A stretch of 64,000 nucleotides of DNA from Streptosporangium lutulentum (GCF_030811455.1 NZ_JAUSQU010000001.1:8184001-8248000); one strand, 5' to 3'; shown: positions 16,415-25,871, counted from the stretch's first letter. Notes: a model not told the origin generated them from the sequence alone. Translations and numbers: made by a program.

Positions 16415-16698
16415 CGCAATGTCCCCTCTTCCGTGGAAACGAGTTCGTCGATCAGGGCGAAGAAGGCCCGGATTCCGGGCAGATTGCCGCCCTTGGTGCG
16501 GGAGGCCGCGAAGTCGGCCGGCGAGCGCCACTCCACGATGTCCAGCCATTCGCCGTCGGACAGCTGGATCAGCTTGGCGCCCAGGAAACCGTCCCGGTCG
16601 GTCTGGAAGTCCGCGATCATTCCGCCACGGGCGGCGATGAGGTCCGTCGCGTGCTCGGAAGAGACGCGGAACCTGGTGAGTTCTACTGTCGTCGTCAC
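16411..16698 (-). CDS. Antibiotic biosynthesis monooxygenase (ABM)-like protein
   Basis: A 95-residue ferredoxin-like ABM-fold protein (TVELTRFRVSSEHATDLIAAR, DGFLGAKLIQLSDGEWLDIVEW). Members are cofactor-free oxygenases acting on quinones or heme, or stress proteins. It is first in the operon with the NmrA-type reductase and directly faces the MarR-type gene across a 62-bp gap, a common layout for electrophile-responsive switches. Confidence 0.85.
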   Translation of the reverse strand: MTTTVELTRFRVSSEHATDLIAARGGMIADFQTDRDGFLGAKLIQLSDGEWLDIVEWRSPADFAASRTKGGNLPGIRAFFALIDELVSTEEGTLR

Positions 16699-16717
16699 AC
16701 CACGACAATATAGTAAG

Positions 16718-16743
16718 AATTAGTGACAATCAAAATTAGTGAC
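16718..16743. promoter_or_regulatory. Direct repeat in the MarR/ABM divergent promoter
   Basis: AATTAGTGAC occurs at 16718-16727 and 16734-16743, one and a half helical turns apart, in an unusually AT-rich gap between divergent genes. Likely binding sites of the MarR product. Confidence 0.6.
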
Positions 16744-16760
16744 TAAGAGAGAGGCGTGCG

Positions 16761-17213
16761 GTGCGTAGGAGCGAGTGCAAGCGGGAGATGCCCGACTTGG
16801 GGATCCTGTCCAGCCGGACGCTGTTCAGCCTGCAGAAGGAGTTGTTCTTCCGGCTGTCGGAGATGGGGGAGACACAGGTCCGGCCACGGCACGGGGCGGT
16901 GCTGGCCTACCTGGACGTGGAGGGCAGCCGGGCCTCCGACCTGGCCGCTCAGTCGGGCCAGCACAAGCAGGTGATCGGCACCCTGGTGGACGAGTTGGTG
17001 GCGATCGGGTACGTGGAGCGGCAGCCGGACCCCGCCGATCGCAGGGCCAAGCTCATCGTGCCCACCGAACTGGGCCGCGATCACCTGGTGAAGTCGGACG
17101 CCGTCCTCGCGGAGATGGAGGCCGAGCACGCGCGGGCGGTCGGCGAGGAGGCGTACGCGGAGTTCAAACGCGTCTTCAAGCTGGTCGCCGAGCGCCAGAC
17201 CAGGACGAGGTGA
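16761..17213 (+). CDS. MarR-family transcriptional regulator
   Basis: A 150-residue winged-helix regulator. The core reads GAVLAYLDVEGSRASDLAAQSGQHKQVIGTLVDELVAIGYVERQPDPADRRAKLI, which contains the recognition helix and the DxR wing. GTG 16761 is the chosen start; an AGAGAGG lies upstream. It is divergent from the ABM-NmrA operon and probably represses that operon and itself. Confidence 0.9.
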   Translation: MRRSECKREMPDLGILSSRTLFSLQKELFFRLSEMGETQVRPRHGAVLAYLDVEGSRASDLAAQSGQHKQVIGTLVDELVAIGYVERQPDPADRRAKLIVPTELGRDHLVKSDAVLAEMEAEHARAVGEEAYAEFKRVFKLVAERQTRTR

Positions 17214-17540
17214 CCGTTGCCGACCCCCGGAGGGACATCACCGGGTGGCGGAAGGCCGTCCGCCCAGCCGGGTGTGCGCACCCTTTCGCGTCGCGACGAC
17301 CCTCCCCGCCACCGAGGAGGTCGGCGTGCGCCCTACGCCGACAGTGATCACCGTCGCACGAAAGGCTGTGGTGATCTTCGGGGTGTGACCGGCCCTCTCC
17401 AGCGCACGGCATGTCTGGCAAGGCCGGCGTGCGGCCAGGACTGACCAGCCCGATCAATGAGCCGACGGCCTTGCGGGGATGACTGCCCGGGTCGTCGGAG
17501 GTTGTCCGGTTCTGCCACCGCGCCGTGTCGGGAGGGGAAA
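17214..17540. other. Intergenic DNA upstream of the secreted-protein leader
   Basis: No gene supported. Frames on both strands are open but lack coding character. Confidence 0.4.
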
Positions 17541-17719
17541 GTGGGGCTGTTTGTGTGTCGTAGTGCACGCTCGGCGCTGAGTGTGCGTTTGTACGCAGAA
17601 CGGGATGTTGCGCCTGCCTAACGTGAGTGTTGTCCGGAACGAGCAGCACCAAAAAGCGCACCGGGCGCAGACTCCACACTCGCTCACCCCGAGCGTCCTC
17701 ACCCGAAGGAAGTCCCCTC
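17541..17719 (+). promoter_or_regulatory. Conserved leader/promoter of the secreted family
   Basis: About 180 bp are strongly similar to the region upstream of the paralogue at 29.5 kb, including TGTCGTAGTGCACGCTCGG, GTACGCAGAACG and the ribosome site GAAGGAAGTCCCCTC before the ATG. Conservation of the non-coding part suggests shared regulation or a structured 5' leader. Confidence 0.65.
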
Positions 17720-18193
17720 ATGAGCAAGCTTCGCAGCGTCCTGGTCGGCACCGCCCTGGCCGGCGCGCTGGCCGCCGGTATCGCCGCGGCTCCCGCCCAG
17801 GCCGCCACCGCCGCCACCGCCTCCACGGCGAGCACCGCTTCGGTCTCTCAGACCCAGTACGGCAAGCACTGGTTCTCCGGCTCCTCCAGCTTCGGCCGGG
17901 GTGAGTCGCGCGGGGAGCGCTCGCAGTACCAGGGTTACTGGTACTACTCAGGCGGTCGCTACTACTTCGACATCGAGGCCCGTGATCACGACCGTGACCG
18001 GGAGAACACCTACGTCGACTTCTCCTACCACGACAACGGTGGCTGGCACACCCGTCGGTTCGCCACCGGCGGTCACGGCGAGTGGAAGTTCAACATCAGC
18101 GCCCGGGGCGGCTTCGACGGCTTCCGCACCCACATCGGCGAGGGCACCTCCCGCGACTTCGACTGGGGCACCTACTACCGCCACTCCTTCTGA
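17720..18193 (+). CDS. Small secreted aromatic protein, HWFSGSS family
   Basis: A 157-residue exported protein. The Sec signal peptide is MSKLRSVLVGTALAGALAAGIAAAPAQA. The mature domain of ~125 residues is rich in Tyr, Arg, Gly, Asp and His (KHWFSGSSSFGRGESRGERS, YFDIEARDHDRDRENTYVD, GGFDGFRTHIGEG, TYYRHSF) and should be mostly beta-strand. I recognise no named family. A paralogue of identical length lies at 29530 and a truncated one at 13835. It is cysteine-free and has no anchor, so it is probably released. Confidence 0.85.
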   Translation: MSKLRSVLVGTALAGALAAGIAAAPAQAATAATASTASTASVSQTQYGKHWFSGSSSFGRGESRGERSQYQGYWYYSGGRYYFDIEARDHDRDRENTYVDFSYHDNGGWHTRRFATGGHGEWKFNISARGGFDGFRTHIGEGTSRDFDWGTYYRHSF

Positions 18194-18319
18194 CCCCCAG
18201 GGTGACGGTGCGACGCGCTTCGCTTACGAGGGCGATCCGGCGCCACCGCGCCGGACACGGCCCGGAAACGACGGACCGTTCCTCCGGACCTGGCCACGTC
18301 GCACGGGATGATCTCCTCC

Positions 18320-18361
18320 GCATGCCGCATGCCGCATGCCGCATGCCGCATGCCGCATGCC
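18320..18361 (+). repeat. Six perfect tandem copies of GCATGCC
   Basis: A 7-bp unit is repeated six times without mismatch in the gap between convergent genes. Each unit contains the SphI-type palindrome GCATGC. It is a slippage-prone microsatellite; no function visible. Confidence 0.9.
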
Positions 18362-18397
18362 GCGGTCTCCGGGGTACCGCGGAGTACGGCGCGCACG

Positions 18398-19387
18398 TCA
18401 TGGCGAGGTCGGCGTGAAGGAAGAGACGACGAGCCAGGCGGCCGCGACCACGATCACGACCAGTACGGCGAGGTCCTTCGGCCGACCCGGGATCTTGTTC
18501 CGCAGTGAGCGGGCGACCCCGGTCACAAAGACCGGCTCCCGGCGTCTCCACGTGGTCGCCACGACGAGAACGGCCGCGAGGAGCAGGGGCCACCTGACCA
18601 GATCGACGGGATGTGTCTGGAAGTCGCTCTCGTATCGGCTGAACTGCATCACGGCATCGATCAGGGCGAAGACAACGAGGAGCGCCCCGGCTCCGGCGCC
18701 GGCCGAGCGCCCCCACCGCGCGGAGGCGCCCGTCGCCGCCGCTGCCAGTGCGACGATCACGACCGGCAGGCCGGCCACGTCGGCTCCGAAAACCCATGCC
18801 TCAAGGGTGTCCCAGGGCGACTCCAGAGTTCCGTAACGGAGGCCGGGGGCCGGGAAGTCATCGGTCACCGTCGGAAAGCGGCAGGTCGTCGCCGTCCACG
18901 CCGCGGCGGCGACGGCGAGCGCCCAGAGGATGCCCCCACCTTCCGTCCGTGACAGCGGTGACCGGGCCGTCAGGACCAGTGACACCGTGGCCACCGAGTA
19001 GCAGACGATCAACGGCCAGGGCAGCACGACGGCGAGCTCTCGCCCGGTGCACGGGTCGGTGCCGGGCAGGAGGATCGCCGTGAGCAGCGCCGGCGCGAGC
19101 ACGGCGCCGATCGCCGAGACGGCCGTGAGCGTGGTCCGGCGTGGCGCACGCAGGACGAGGCCGGCCAGGACCACCGGCAACAGGAGCTGGGCCCAGAACG
19201 GCAGCTCCCATGACGGGCTCTCCACGAGATAGGGGTCGGACCCCGAGACGGCGCACAATCGCACGGAGCTCTCCACCCCGACCCCGAAAGCCGCCAGGAT
19301 CACCGGTCCCGACGCGGCCAGAACCGCGCCGAAGCGGAGAACCGCCGTCGTTGAGGATCGTGTTTTCGGCTGCGGCACCTGAGCCAT
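18398..19387 (-). CDS. Integral membrane protein of unknown function
   Basis: A 329-residue protein with about eight hydrophobic segments, including VLRFGAVLAASGPVILAAFGVGV, PFWAQLLLPVVLAGLVL, LTAVSAIGAVLAPALLTAILL, WPLIVCYSVATVSLVLTA and a C-terminal LAVLVVIVVAAAWLVVSSF. ATG 19387 is preceded by GAAAGGG. An extracytoplasmic loop with paired Cys (PGTDPCTGREL, TTCRFP) is likely. No transporter or enzyme motif is recognised. Confidence 0.75.
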   Translation of the reverse strand: MAQVPQPKTRSSTTAVLRFGAVLAASGPVILAAFGVGVESSVRLCAVSGSDPYLVESPSWELPFWAQLLLPVVLAGLVLRAPRRTTLTAVSAIGAVLAPALLTAILLPGTDPCTGRELAVVLPWPLIVCYSVATVSLVLTARSPLSRTEGGGILWALAVAAAAWTATTCRFPTVTDDFPAPGLRYGTLESPWDTLEAWVFGADVAGLPVVIVALAAAATGASARWGRSAGAGAGALLVVFALIDAVMQFSRYESDFQTHPVDLVRWPLLLAAVLVVATTWRRREPVFVTGVARSLRNKIPGRPKDLAVLVVIVVAAAWLVVSSFTPTSP

Positions 19388-19454
19388 GGCACCCTTTCCG
19401 TCTCGCCCCCGAAAACAGATCAACTCAGACGAGGGTAGTGGACCACCGTCAGGC

Positions 19455-19555
19455 TCCCGGAAGAGCGACGACAGCGACCCTGACGGCAACGTCCCCGCGG
19501 ACTCACTTCGGCTACCGGCCTCTGGCCGCGGTTTCCGCCGGCCGAGCGGGGTGAC
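19455..19555. repeat. Fifth copy of the att-flanking segment, lacking the tRNA core
   Basis: This stretch aligns with the segment left of core copy 1 (GACGGCAACGTCCCC, GGACTCACTTCG, CGGTTTCCGC, GGGGTGA) but stops where the tRNA-Phe core would begin. It is probably a decayed attachment site and the right limit of the accessory region. Confidence 0.6.
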
Positions 19556-19655
19556 ACGCGGGCATCCTTCCGCTCCGGGCTTTCAGCGGATGAGACCCAC
19601 GGAGCGGCGCTGTGTCACGAGCTCGGATCGCGGCGGGAGGACCCGCCGAAGGCGG

Positions 19656-20495
19656 TCAGCCTTCGAACGTCTGCCGGCCGAGGACGTCCAGAAACTCGAA
19701 GTTCTCCGCGGTGGTCGAACCGGGCTGCGGCCGGAAGATCACCATGCGGTGCCCGGTGGTGGAGCTGAGCACGACATCGCACTGCACGTCCAGCTGCCCG
19801 GCATGGGGGTGGATCAGCGTCTTGCGCGTGGACCGCAGGGGGGTGACCTCCATGTCGTCCCAGTAGCGGCGGAACTCCTCGCTGGCCTCGGCCAGATCCG
19901 TGATGAGCCGGTCGCTGACGGTGTCCCGGCCACGGTGGGCCGCGGCGGCGCGCAGGTCCGCCGTGTAGCCGCGCCCGATCGCCTCGTGCTCGGCGGGAAC
20001 GTTGAGGGCACGTGACGCCGGATCGGTGAACCAGAGCCAGGTCACGTTGCCCGCGCGGTCGTCGCCGTGTGCCCACGAGCCGATGAGCGCGTGGCTGAGC
20101 CGGTTCTGCGCGAGCATGGTGGTCAGGTCGTCGATGATGTGCGCGGGCACCGTGGTCAGCGCGTCCAGCAGGAACATCATCGCCGGGTCGACGTAGCCGC
20201 CGGTCGCGCCCGGCCGGGGCGGTGGGTAGCCCGCCAGGCGGTAGAGATGGTCGCGCTCGTCCACCGACAGCCGCAAGGCCCGCGCCAGGCTCGCCAGCAG
20301 CGCCTTGGAGGGTTTGGCGTTGCGGGACTGCTCCAGTCGCTCGTAGTAGTCCACCGACACGTCGGCCAGCAGCGCGACCTCGGAGCGGCGCAGGCCGGGC
20401 GTGCGCCGGCGGCCGCCGGGCACGAGCCCGACATCCGCCGGTCGCAGCGCCTCCCGGCGTGCTCGCAGGAAACCGCCCACGTCGTTGTGCTTCAC
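19656..20495 (-). CDS. XRE-family regulator with MmyB-like ligand domain
   Basis: A 279-residue regulator. The N-terminal HTH contains LRRSEVALLADVSVDYYERLEQSRNAKPS, and the rest is the MmyB-like domain (PAHIIDDLTTMLAQNRLSHALIG, LWFTDPASRALN, FRRYWDDMEVTP), common in actinomycete regulators of dehydrogenases. GTG 20495 follows GGAGTGAGG and lies 7 bp after the stop of the aldo/keto reductase gene, so it is co-transcribed with it. Confidence 0.9.
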   Translation of the reverse strand: MKHNDVGGFLRARREALRPADVGLVPGGRRRTPGLRRSEVALLADVSVDYYERLEQSRNAKPSKALLASLARALRLSVDERDHLYRLAGYPPPRPGATGGYVDPAMMFLLDALTTVPAHIIDDLTTMLAQNRLSHALIGSWAHGDDRAGNVTWLWFTDPASRALNVPAEHEAIGRGYTADLRAAAAHRGRDTVSDRLITDLAEASEEFRRYWDDMEVTPLRSTRKTLIHPHAGQLDVQCDVVLSSTTGHRMVIFRPQPGSTTAENFEFLDVLGRQTFEG

Positions 20496-20502
20496 GGTGA
20501 CC

Positions 20503-21498
20503 TCACTCCTGGATCGCACTCATCGCGATCGGCGTGTAACGCTCGCCCGCCACCTCGCCGGCGGGAACCGCCTCGTCGAGCGCCGTGAGCGTCTCGGCGT
20601 CCAGCACGAGGTCCGCCGCGGAGGCGTTCTCCTCCAGGTAGACCCGGCGCTTGGTGCCGGGGATCGCGGTCACCCCCTGCGCCAGCACCCACGCCAGCGC
20701 CAACCGACCAGGCGTTACACCACGATTTTCGGCGATCGCCCGGACCTTGTCGACCAGGCGGAGGTTGTGCTCCAGGTTCTCACCCACGAAGCGGGGGGCC
20801 GTGCGGCGGAAGTCGTTCTCCGGCAGTCCTTCGACGGATCGCAGACCACCGGTGAGGAACCCGCGGCCCAGGGGCGCGTACGCCACGAAGCCGATGCCCA
20901 GCTCACGCACGGTGTCCAGCACCCCGTTGGATTCCGCGGTGCGCGTGAACAGCGAGTATTCCGTCTGGACCGCCGAGAGCGGGGCGGCGGAGTGGGCCGC
21001 GCGGATGCTCTCCGCCGACGCCTCGCTGATGCCCAGGTAGCGCAGCTTTCCCTCGGTGACCAGTTCCCCCAGGGCGCCGAAGGTCTCTTCCATCGGAACC
21101 GCCGGGTCAACCCGGTGGAGGTAGTACAGATCGATGTGATCCGTGCCCAGGCGACGGAGCGATCCCTCGACCGAACGGCGCAGGTAGTCGGGCCGGCCGT
21201 TCGGACCGCCGACGAGGTTCCCCGCCTCGTCAAGGGTGACGCCACCGCCCTTGGTGGCCACCACGACCTCGTCGCGGCGGGCCGACACCGCCCGGCCGAG
21301 CAGTTCCTCTCCGCTGAACGGGCCGTACATGTCCGCCGTGTCGAACATCGTCACACCCAGCTCGATCGCCCGGCGCACCGTGGCGACGGCCTCGGCGTCG
21401 TCCGGCGTGCCGTACATCGCGGTCATGCCCATCGTGCCGAGTCCCTCGACCGAGGTCACCAGACCCTGGCCGCCGACCGGGTGCGTGTTCATGCTCAT
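20503..21498 (-). CDS. Aldo/keto reductase
   Basis: A 331-residue NADPH-dependent reductase with a TIM-barrel fold. The catalytic residues are visible: D in FDTADMYGP with Y four positions on, K in VVVATKGG and H in DLYYLHRVD. The cofactor segment is IPGTKRRVYLEENASAADL. ATG 21498 is the start; a second ATG lies two codons later. It is followed by the XRE gene that probably regulates it. Confidence 0.92.
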   Translation of the reverse strand: MSMNTHPVGGQGLVTSVEGLGTMGMTAMYGTPDDAEAVATVRRAIELGVTMFDTADMYGPFSGEELLGRAVSARRDEVVVATKGGGVTLDEAGNLVGGPNGRPDYLRRSVEGSLRRLGTDHIDLYYLHRVDPAVPMEETFGALGELVTEGKLRYLGISEASAESIRAAHSAAPLSAVQTEYSLFTRTAESNGVLDTVRELGIGFVAYAPLGRGFLTGGLRSVEGLPENDFRRTAPRFVGENLEHNLRLVDKVRAIAENRGVTPGRLALAWVLAQGVTAIPGTKRRVYLEENASAADLVLDAETLTALDEAVPAGEVAGERYTPIAMSAIQE

Positions 21499-21677
21499 GG
21501 TTCGATCGTCCGTTTCTCCTACCGGGCTCGCCCCGTCCGGCGGCCACAGCAGAAGCATGCGGCCGGGGTGGAGACTTTCCAGCGTCCTGCTCAGCCCCGT
21601 TCTCGCAGGACGACGCTACGGGCGCCGAGGCGGCTCCGGCCCCTTCGGGCGACGGGCGTCGTCGCGGTCGCCGGGGT

Positions 21678-22667
21678 TTACGGGAGGACGACGACGCGCC
21701 CGCGGGGGCGGTGAGGTTCGGCGCCTTCCTGGAGGCGGTGGGACCGGGCGGCCTCGGTGAGCGGCAGCCGTGTCCCGATCCGGGAGACCAGGGCGCCGCG
21801 GGCCAGGAGGTGATTGATCGCAGTGGCCGCCGCGGCGAGTTCGTCCACGGTGGCGTTGCTGATCACGAAGCCGCGGAGGCTGGCGTCGCGCGTGTAGAGC
21901 TGTCCGACCGGCAGCACGGGGGCGGCTCCGAGACCGGCCATGATGATCATCCGGCCGCCGCGGGCGAGCAGGGGGACGGTCCGCTCCAGGTGGTGCCGGC
22001 CGGTGTTGTCCCAGAACACGTCCACCCCGCCGGGAGCGAGCTCGGCGATCTCCGCGTACACGTCCGGGTCGTGGTGGTCGACGACCTCGTCGGCGCCGCA
22101 CCGCCGGCACCAGTCGAAGTCGTCCGGGCGTGTGGCGGCGACGACCCGCGCCCCCGCGGCCACGGCGAGTTGAACGGTGGCCGTGCCGACCCCGCCGCCC
22201 GCGCCGGTCACGACGACCGTCTCCCCGATCCGCAGACCCGCCTCCCTGAAGAGGCCGATGTGCGCGGTGGCGGCGGTGTGCAGGGAGGCGACCGCGTTCT
22301 CCGGGTCGACGCCGCCGGGCAGGGGGTAGAGCCGGTCGGCGGGCACGGCGGCGTACTCGGAGAAGGACCCCTGGCGGCCGTCGTATCCCAGGCTGTCGCA
22401 CCACACCGTGTCGCCGGGGGCGAACCCCGGCGCCGCCGTGACCACGGCCCCCACCAGGTCGCGGCCGATGACGAACGGGTACGGCAGGCGGGTCCGGTAG
22501 GCGCCGGAGCGGACGAAGGTGTCGACGTGGTTGACGGCGAGGGCCCGCACCTTCACCAGGACCGCAGGCGGGCCGGACTCGGGCACGGGGAACCGGCCGA
22601 TCCGTATCTCGTCCGCCGGGCCGGGCCGCGTGATGTACGCCGCGGTCATGGTCTCCCGGTCGCTCAT
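21678..22667 (-). CDS. Zinc-independent alcohol dehydrogenase / quinone oxidoreductase (MDR)
   Basis: A 329-residue medium-chain reductase. The N-terminal GroES-like domain reads VLVKVRALAVNHVDTFVRSGAYRTRLPYPFVIGRDLVGAVV, the nucleotide-binding motif is VVVTGAGGGVGTATVQLA, and the end is RGRVVVLP. Structural zinc cysteines are absent, as in quinone reductases. ATG 22667 overlaps the stop of the upstream flavoprotein gene (ATGA), so the pair is one operon. Confidence 0.9.
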   Translation of the reverse strand: MSDRETMTAAYITRPGPADEIRIGRFPVPESGPPAVLVKVRALAVNHVDTFVRSGAYRTRLPYPFVIGRDLVGAVVTAAPGFAPGDTVWCDSLGYDGRQGSFSEYAAVPADRLYPLPGGVDPENAVASLHTAATAHIGLFREAGLRIGETVVVTGAGGGVGTATVQLAVAAGARVVAATRPDDFDWCRRCGADEVVDHHDPDVYAEIAELAPGGVDVFWDNTGRHHLERTVPLLARGGRMIIMAGLGAAPVLPVGQLYTRDASLRGFVISNATVDELAAAATAINHLLARGALVSRIGTRLPLTEAARSHRLQEGAEPHRPRGRVVVLP

Positions 22668-23134
22668 CGTTCCTCTTCCAGGTCGGCGAGGTAGGTGCGT
22701 GCCCACGCCCGCCTGAGATCCCCCTCGTCGGCGTCGCCGAAGGTGTAGGCCGGAGACAGGATCGGCAGGGCCCTCTCCACGTGCACCAGGATCGCGTGAT
22801 GGGCGGGGTAGCCGGGACCGTTCAGGTCGAGCAGCCATGCGTGCAGCCATTCGTACACGGGGTCGCCGGGCTCGCGGAACTCCGCGGCGCCCTTGAACCG
22901 GTAGCCCCGCCTGCGGAGGACGTCAATCGAGTTGATCTCGATACGCGGATCGCGTCTGAGGTTGCCGACCGTGTTCGGGGACGCGATGTCCATGAAGGCG
23001 ATGTGCTCGTCGTCGTATACCCGCATCGATCCCTTGGGCGAGAGATTGGGCGAGCCGTCGGGGCACACGGTGGCCACGAAGGACAGCCGCGCGGTCTCCA
23101 CGATCAGGCGCATGTCGTCGTTGATCGTCTTCAT
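22664..23134 (-). CDS. Pyridoxamine 5'-phosphate oxidase-like flavoprotein
   Basis: A 156-residue split-barrel protein (RLSFVATVCPDGSPNLSPKGSMRVYDDEHIAFMD, NTVGNLRRDPRIEINSID). The fold binds FMN or F420; the substrate is unknown. GGGAGAGACG precedes the ATG. It is coupled to the quinone oxidoreductase, which suggests joint action on a small redox substrate. Confidence 0.88.
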   Translation of the reverse strand: MKTINDDMRLIVETARLSFVATVCPDGSPNLSPKGSMRVYDDEHIAFMDIASPNTVGNLRRDPRIEINSIDVLRRRGYRFKGAAEFREPGDPVYEWLHAWLLDLNGPGYPAHHAILVHVERALPILSPAYTFGDADEGDLRRAWARTYLADLEEER

Positions 23135-23603
23135 CGTCTCTCCCTCGGTGGGAACCCCGTCGGCCCCGGGATTCGTCTCGAAAGGCTTCGCGTCGATTTT
23201 GCGCGAGATTGTTCTTCATATGGAATTCCATTGCGATTTCTTCTCTTGCGCGAACGTTTAGGCCGGAGAACGGCGATGTGGTCGGGCGGCTTTCCGGTTC
23301 GCGGATACCGGGAATCGGTGCTCGCCGCCGGGATCGGTGCTTGCGTTTATCGATCGCAGGCGAGGGGACATTTGTTGTCGTAATCGCTCATTCTGGGCGC
23401 ACCGAAAGATCCGGGAGGCGTACATGAACGGATATCTACCGTATCGTGATTCCACTCCGGCTGCCCGTACTGGGGCCGTGCGCGGCTGGCAGGCGGACAT
23501 TCTTCGCGGCGAGTCGTAACTGAGTGAGCCGAGGTGCTGCGGTTCGTTCTAAGCCGCAGTGCCTCGACCCGTGGCCGGTGGGGGCAATAAATCGGGGGCG
23601 TTT
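23135..23603. other. AT-richer divergent promoter region
   Basis: No supported gene in 469 bp. A 12-bp palindrome (ATGGAATTCCAT, 23220-23231) lies 86 bp upstream of the PNPOx-like gene, within a locally AT-rich patch. A further AT-rich stretch precedes the peptidase gene. Confidence 0.4.
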
Positions 23604-25730
23604 GTGGCGCAATTATTTTACCCTTTCGCCTGGCGCGGCGATGTGGTGGAAGATCTGTTCGGATTCCCGGTTTCCGACCCCTACCGGTGGTTGGAAGACA
23701 GCGATGACGCGCGCGTGCATGACTGGGCCGGGGCCCAGGATCGTCTCTTCCGCACGCATCGCGCCGGATGGCGTGAGAGGCAGGCGTGGGCGTCCCTGGT
23801 CGATCAGGTGTCGTCCTTCGGCGTGTCGGAGCCTCCGACGGTGCGTGGTTCGGTCATGTTCCTCGCCGAGCAGCTCCGTGAGGATGAGCAGCGGCGCCTG
23901 ATCGTCGTCGACGTCGAAGGGAACAGGCGGGTGCTGGTCGATCCGGTGGAGATCGATCCGTCCGGCCGTACCGGGCTGTACGCCTGGTGGCCGTCGCGCG
24001 AGGGCGAGCGTGTGGCCGTCCAGCTGGAGGTCGCCGAGCAGCCCGGCAGCGACATCACGGTGCTGGACGTGCGTACCGGCGAGGCGGTGGACGGGCCGTT
24101 GCCGCGCGCCCGCAACACCTCGCTCGCCTGGCTGCCGGGAGGTGAGGCGTTCTACTACGTCAGCCGTGTTCCCGATGAGGAACCGGCCCCCGGTGACAAG
24201 CGTCTGCATCGGCGGGTGAGGTGGCATCGGATCGGTTCGCCCTGGCAGGCCGACGCGGTGGTGTTCGGCGGCGACGACGCCCCGGACCACTACTACGGCC
24301 TCACGGTCAGCGCCGACGGCCGTCAGCTGGCGATCACCGCGATGGTCGGGCCCGCCTCGCACAACGACGTGTACGTGGCCGAGCTCATCGATCCGGAGGC
24401 CCCGCACTTCGTCAAGATCGTGGACGGGCGCACCACGGGCGCCCGTGTCCTCCCCCGCTTCCTCCCGGACAACGATCTGCTGCTGGTCACCGACTACCAG
24501 GCTCCGTGCGGCCGCGTCTGCACGGCGCGGCGGTGCGACACCGACCCGGCCGCGTGGCGCACGCTGGTGGCCGAGGATCCCCGGGCGCCTCTGGACGAGT
24601 GTGTGGTCCTGGACGATCCGTCGCTTCCGCGGCCCCTCCTGCTGGTGGCACGCGACCGCCACGGCACCTCCACCCTGACCTCGCACGACCTGGCCGATGG
24701 CCGGCCGCTCGCCGAGCTGCCCCTCCCCGGCACGGGCGTCGTGTCGTCCCTGCGCACGAACATCCCGCACGGACGGCACGCGTGGTTCAGCTACTGCGAC
24801 GCGACCACGCCTCCGACCATCTACCGCTACGACGCCGTCAGCGGGGAGACGGCACGGGAAACCGGCGCCACGACAGCCGGGCACACTCCGGAGATCCGCA
24901 GCCGCAGCGTTCGTTGCCGCGCCGGCGACGGCACCGAGATCACGCTGTTCCTGTTCACCCCGGCTGAGGAACATCAGGGCCCCCGCCCCACCCTCCTCTA
25001 CGGCTACGGCAGCTTCGGCATGCCGATGCGCCCGTGGTTCTTCCCCATGGCGGCCGCATGGGTCGGCGCCGGCGGCACCTACGCGGTCGCCTGCGTACGC
25101 GGAGGCGGCGAAGACGGCCGGCACTGGCACGACGCCGGTCGTGGACCACACAAACAACGCGCGATCAGCGACTTCAACGACGCCGCGACCTGGCTCATCG
25201 ACACCGGCCTGACCACCCGCGACCAACTGGCGATCTTCGGTCAGTCCGCCGGCGGGCTACTGGTCACCGCCGCCGCCACCCAGCGACCGGACCTGTACGC
25301 CGCGGTCATCGCCGAAGGCCCGCTGTGTGACATGGTGCGCTACGAACGCTTCGGCCTGGGATGCACGTGGACGGACGAATTCGGTACCGCCTCCCGGCCC
25401 GAACAACTCCAATGGCTGCTCGCCTACTCCCCGTACCACAACCTCACGCACGGAGCCTCCTATCCCGCGTTCCTTCTCACCGGCGCGGTGACCGATCTGC
25501 AGACCGGAGAGGCCCACGTCAACAAAATGTGCGCGGCCCTTCAACACGCCACCGGCGGTGACCGGCCGATCCTCATGCGCCGAGAGCCCGACACCGCCCA
25601 CGCCGCCTCCCCCGCGAGCAAAAGCCGCGCCCTGACCGCGGATCTCCTGGCCTTCGCCGGAAAATACACCGGGCTGTCGCCGACAAAGACAACCCTGCCT
25701 TTTCGCGAGACCGTCACGGAATCACATTGA
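23604..25730 (+). CDS. Prolyl oligopeptidase (S9 family)
   Basis: A 708-residue cytoplasmic serine peptidase. The N-terminal part opens with YPFAWRGDVVEDLFGFPVSDPYRWLED and forms the beta-propeller. The catalytic domain contains TLLYGYGSFG, CVRGGGEDGRHWHDAGR and the nucleophile in FGQSAGGLL. The family would place the Asp in LTGAVTDLQTG and the His in PDTAHAASP. GTG 23604 is preceded by GGGGGCG. Usual preference is cleavage after proline in short peptides. Confidence 0.9.
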   Translation: MAQLFYPFAWRGDVVEDLFGFPVSDPYRWLEDSDDARVHDWAGAQDRLFRTHRAGWRERQAWASLVDQVSSFGVSEPPTVRGSVMFLAEQLREDEQRRLIVVDVEGNRRVLVDPVEIDPSGRTGLYAWWPSREGERVAVQLEVAEQPGSDITVLDVRTGEAVDGPLPRARNTSLAWLPGGEAFYYVSRVPDEEPAPGDKRLHRRVRWHRIGSPWQADAVVFGGDDAPDHYYGLTVSADGRQLAITAMVGPASHNDVYVAELIDPEAPHFVKIVDGRTTGARVLPRFLPDNDLLLVTDYQAPCGRVCTARRCDTDPAAWRTLVAEDPRAPLDECVVLDDPSLPRPLLLVARDRHGTSTLTSHDLADGRPLAELPLPGTGVVSSLRTNIPHGRHAWFSYCDATTPPTIYRYDAVSGETARETGATTAGHTPEIRSRSVRCRAGDGTEITLFLFTPAEEHQGPRPTLLYGYGSFGMPMRPWFFPMAAAWVGAGGTYAVACVRGGGEDGRHWHDAGRGPHKQRAISDFNDAATWLIDTGLTTRDQLAIFGQSAGGLLVTAAATQRPDLYAAVIAEGPLCDMVRYERFGLGCTWTDEFGTASRPEQLQWLLAYSPYHNLTHGASYPAFLLTGAVTDLQTGEAHVNKMCAALQHATGGDRPILMRREPDTAHAASPASKSRALTADLLAFAGKYTGLSPTKTTLPFRETVTESH

Positions 25731-25871
25731 GAACGGCCCGGCCGGGCTGCGCGCGGCACGTACGAGAAATTCGCCGGGTCGCTCTGTCGCATCCTGCGGG
25801 TCCGGCCCGTCGCGGCGGCGGCCATCCTGGTCGCCCGGTTCGCGCATCTGCCCGGCGAGCCCAGCCCCGCC

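Noticed and set aside
18320-18361. GCATGCC repeats as a CRISPR array
   Set aside because: There are no spacers and the unit is 7 bp; it is a simple tandem repeat.
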